Shown here: positions 60,618 to 64,000 of the stretch, piece by piece
Layout of the letters: each line of letters opens with the position of its first letter
Numbering within the stretch: the first letter of the stretch is position 1
Source of the DNA: Triplophysa rosa
Taxonomy: Eukaryota; Chordata; Actinopteri; Cypriniformes; Nemacheilidae
Assembly: GCF_024868665.1 (NCBI RefSeq)
Contig: NC_079902.1
Coordinates: forward strand, 18,157,450 to 18,221,449
DNA: 64,000 nucleotides
Reading direction: 5' to 3'
The notes under the pieces: model-generated
The model's database searches: none
Told to the model about the DNA's origin: nothing
What the model saw: the letters and a program-made list of their open reading frames with translations, nothing else
Program-made: the position numbers and the translations under genes

Positions 60618-60960
60618 CGTTAATCGTTGTTTCTTGTCGTTTGGACCAACTTAGGTCGGTTGAATGCACTCTGTCATACGGTTAGCATGCTAATCATGCT
60701 AATGACAGATGGACTGGATAACGCTAAAGCTGCTCAAATTGCGCAGGATACTCGCCGATGAAGCGCAAGCATGCATGAAATAGATAGACGTCTATTTAAG
60801 TCATCTAAAATTGAAAGAAAAGATGCGAGTTTTCAGGCTGCTTTGGTTTCGTTTGCAATGTTTTGCGTAGCTGGTTTTGGGCCTCCAGTTAGAAGGATCT
60901 GACCGACGAACTGCGCAGCAACCGCTCGTGACGTCACACGCCCGTCCAAAGTGCGCGCGC
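60618..60960 (-). promoter_or_regulatory. elf2: elf2 non-coding first exon and promoter
   Basis: On the minus strand a donor (ATTAACG|GTAAGA) ends an exon at 60618. The next acceptor, at 59653, leads into 71 nt of 5' UTR before the elf2 ATG. Just upstream are a 12-bp palindrome TTAGCATGCTAA (60682-60693), two octamer-like ATGCTAAT units (60687-60694, 60696-60703) and a full CRE palindrome GTGACGTCAC (60928-60937) in a CpG-rich patch. The transcription start is not visible. Confidence 0.6.
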
Positions 60961-61147
60961 ACTTAAATTTCAACTAGCTCAAATAATTAATATCATTAAA
61001 AAGTAACATGATAATTAAATAAATGTACTATTTTAGTACTATCGTACTACAGTACGAACAGTATCAAAGTAAAATACGTTTAAAAAGTAACATCCGTTTG
61101 AACCAGGTTGAAGAGAATAGGATAAAACGCACGCACGCACACATATA

Positions 61148-61463
61148 TTAAAGTGATGAAGTAGGTCACCAAAAAATGAAAATTCTGTCATCATTTGTCA
61201 TTTCAAACTATTATGATTTTCTTATTTCCGCAGAACACAAAAGATATTTTGAAGAAAGTTGGTAACCGAACAGCACTGGACCCCATTCACTTTTATTGTA
61301 TGGACACAAAACCAATGCAAGTAAATGGGATCCAGTTAACAATATTTTTCCAAATATCTTCTTTTGTGTTATGCGGAAGAAATAAAGTCATACATGTTTG
61401 AAATGACAAAAGGGTGAGTAAATGATGACAGAATTTATATTTTTGGGTGAACTATCACTTTAA
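61148..61463. mobile_element. Angel-like element upstream of elf2
   Basis: Ends TTAAAGTGATGAAGTAGGTC and GGTGAACTATCACTTTAA. The arms GAACACAAAAGATATTTTGA / CAAATATCTTCTTTTGTGTT fold back on each other. It lies 200 bp beyond the elf2 CpG patch. Confidence 0.72.
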
Positions 61464-61981
61464 GTACTGGAAATGTTAATGATTTTTAAAAGGCTTCATT
61501 CATTTTTTTAACCTTTCCTTTATTTTCTCAGATAGAGATTCACATTTTATTCACAGATCCAGGCATAGTCTAGAGTGAAAGTAACAAACCACAAAACAGC
61601 ACAAAAACACATTGCATCCCTCGAGCCATAAAATAACAACACAAAAAGTGATAATGAAACTTCACATTGCTTCTGTAACGGTCCCTTTTAAAAACATGTA
61701 TGAAAATTAATTAGGCTAATTGTCGGTAGTTATATAATGTTTTATCTTTTAATTATTATTTGACCTTAATTTCCCCTCAAATACTTAAACTCGTTTATTA
61801 GAATCTAAATAAGTGGATATGAAACTGTTAATTAAATAGCCATACACTATCAAATCAGAAATCAAATCAGAACATTGCCTCCGCTGTTCCATTAGCCGCA
61901 AATGATTTGATGGTATCAAAATTTAACTTTGGCGTAACATGTTTGGACACCTCACTTCATGCTATAAAGAAAAACTGACTT

Positions 61982-64000
61982 GTGAAACACGTATCAGCCA
62001 ACGACCCTGCGTCTGTGTGGAAAGGCCTTAAAGACATCACCAACTACAAGCCACCATCCTCCAATTTTGCAAGCAATCAACACCTGGTCAATGATCTGAA
62101 TGACTTTTACTGCAGATTTGAAAATGCTAACTTTACACCTCACACCAACTCTGACATTCTCTCTACACAACACCTATCACCTTCAGTCACCCCACCTCCT
62201 GCACATCAGATCAGTGAAGAGGATGTGTGCCGAGTCTTTAGGAAACAAAAGACAAGAAAAGCACCAGGACCAGATGGTATCTCCCCAGCCTGTCTTAAAA
62301 GCTGTGCTATTCAACTGGCCTTCATCTTCTCACAGATCTTCAACAGATCACTGGAGCTGTGCACAGTTCCTTCCTGTTTCAAGCGCTCTACCATAATCCC
62401 CATCCCAAAGAAACCCAAAATCACAGGACTGAATGACTACAGACCCGTCGCTCTCACATCTGTGGTCATGAAGTCATTCGAGAGACTGGTACTGGCTTAT
62501 CTGAAGGACATCACAGAACCCTTACTGGACCCCCTGCAGTTTGCCTACAGAGCAAACAGGTCTGTTGAGGATGCAGTTAACATAGGGCTGCATTTTGTCC
62601 TGAAACATCTAGATAGACCAGGGACCTATGTGAGGATCCTGTTTGTGGACTTCAGCTCTGCTTTCAACACCATCATCCCATCACTGCTCCAGACAAAGTT
62701 AAGCCAGCTATCTGTTCCTGGCTCTATCTGTCAGTGGATCACAAGCTTTCTGACAGACAGGCAGCAGTTAGTGAGAATGGGGAAACTCACATCCAGCACC
62801 CGCACAATCAGCACTGGCGCCCCCCAGGGATGCGTTCTCTCCCCACTGCTCTTCTCCCTGTACACAAATGACTGCACTGCCCAGGACCCTTCTGTCAGAC
62901 TTCTGAAGTTCGCAGACGACACCACACTCATTGGCCTCATCCAGGATGGTGATGAGTCTGCGTACAGACAGGAGGCTGAGCAGCTGGCTGTCTGGTGCAG
63001 TCATAACAACTTGGAGCTGAACACACTTACAACAGTGGAGATGATTGTGGACTTCAGGAGAAACCCCCCTGCACTCCCCCCTCTCACCATCATGAACAGC
63101 ACTGTGGCAGCAGTGGAGTCATTCAGGTTCCTGGGCACCACCATCTCTCAGAACCTGAAGTGGGACAATCACATTGGCTCCATTGCTAAAAAAGCCCAGC
63201 AAAGGTTGTACTTCTTACATCAGCTGAAGAAGTTCAACCTACCACTAACTCTATTAAAACAGTTTTACTCAGCTGTCATAGAGTCCTCTGCACATCCATC
63301 ACTGTCTGGTTTGGCTCAGCCACAAAATCAGACATCAGAAGACTACAGAGGACGGTTCGGACTGCTGAGAAGATCATTGGTGCTCCCCTGCCCACCCTCC
63401 AAGAACTCTATACATCCAGAGTGAGGAAAAGGGCTCAGAAAATCACCCTGGACCTCTCAAATCCAAGCCATCATCTCTTCACAATGCTGCCGTCTGGTCG
63501 GCGCTACAGAGCACTGAGCACCAAAACAACCAGACACAAAAACAGCTTCCTCCCTCAGGCCATCTACCTCTTGAACAGTTAAATGTTTTTACACACCGTG
63601 CAATTAATAATTAAGTGCAATATTAATTATATCCTCCAGATAATACACTATCTATTTTTATTCAACTTTTTCTGTAAATTATATTTCATTCATTCTGCTG
63701 TATATAGCACATACCTTGTACGACAATAGTCTATTCTTATTTTTTACTTGTACATATTTACATACATACATAGCTTTACACTCTCTATATCTTTATCTTA
63801 TGTTTATTGTATTGTATTTCTTAATTTTGTTATACCCATAGGCCCTTATTTAAATCATTGTGTAATGTATTCTATTGTGTTATGGTCTCTGTGTACTGTT
63901 GTTGCTGTTTCTGTGTTCTGGATGCTCCTGTCACCAAAACAAATTCCTTGTATGTGCAAACATACTTGGCAATAAAGCTCTTACTGATTCTGAAGATATT
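61982..64000 (+). mobile_element. 5'-truncated L2/CR1-type non-LTR retrotransposon (LINE)
   Basis: A 480-residue frame encodes the reverse transcriptase: APGPDGISPACL, IPIPKKPKITGLNDYRPVAL, FVDFSSAFNTIIPSLL, STGAPQGCVLSPLLFSLY and the catalytic LKFADDT (near 62910). The endonuclease half is missing, so the copy is 5'-truncated. Around 63285-63300 the homology shifts to another frame and continues to a stop near 63581, so there is one frameshift near the C-terminus and the copy is probably dead. The 3' tail ends in GGCAATAAAGCTCTTACTGATT, with the element running to the window edge. The same tail is found at 9840-9890. The L2/CR1 clade call rests on motif wording and the tail, not on a tree. 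Confidence 0.85.

Overview
This window is vertebrate nuclear DNA from a teleost, most likely a cyprinid (zebrafish/carp group). The genes are multi-exon with GT/AG introns, and the encoded proteins match vertebrate families. The spacers are AT-rich and full of CA/GA microsatellites, V-SINE-like tRNA-derived SINEs, short hAT-type elements, Angel-like fold-back elements and an L2/CR1-type LINE. There are no operons, CRISPR arrays or prokaryotic features. The species call is inference.

Layout. (1) 1-33,259: macrod1 (minus strand, first four coding exons). Its roughly 30 kb intron 3 contains the whole of flrt1 on the opposite strand: a probable non-coding first exon with promoter near 5.1-5.4 kb and a single coding exon at 20,948-23,092. 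(2) 35,004-39,706: fermt3 (kindlin-3), plus strand, 14 coding exons, divergent from macrod1. (3) 41,834-45,728: slu7, a splicing factor, plus strand, 15 coding exons. (4) 46,817-47,783: c1qtnf2, a secreted collagen/C1q protein, plus strand. (5) 49,774-52,811: noct (nocturnin), plus strand. (6) 55,046-59,581: elf2, an ETS factor, minus strand, tail-to-tail with noct, with its promoter near 60.6-60.95 kb. (7) 61,982-64,000: a 5'-truncated, frameshifted LINE.

Exon borders were worked out by hand from splice consensus, reading frame and remembered vertebrate orthologues. All coding-exon sums close in frame: slu7 572 aa, fermt3 641 aa, noct 435 aa, elf2 517 aa, c1qtnf2 295 aa, flrt1 714 aa. Gene pairs that I recall from three human chromosomes (MACROD1/FLRT1/FERMT3; SLU7/C1QTNF2; NOCT/ELF2) lie side by side here.

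The genes serve unrelated jobs: ADP-ribose hydrolysis, adhesion and guidance, integrin activation, splicing, secreted signalling, NADP(H) dephosphorylation and transcription. They do not form a pathway. I found no previously undescribed biological system. The most unusual items are a three-deep nest of transposable elements with readable target duplications, a hAT-type insertion in the presumed flrt1 3' UTR that brings a polyadenylation signal, a 30-nt macrod1 micro-exon, an intron-split flrt1 upstream ORF, and paired Elf-type sites inside elf2.
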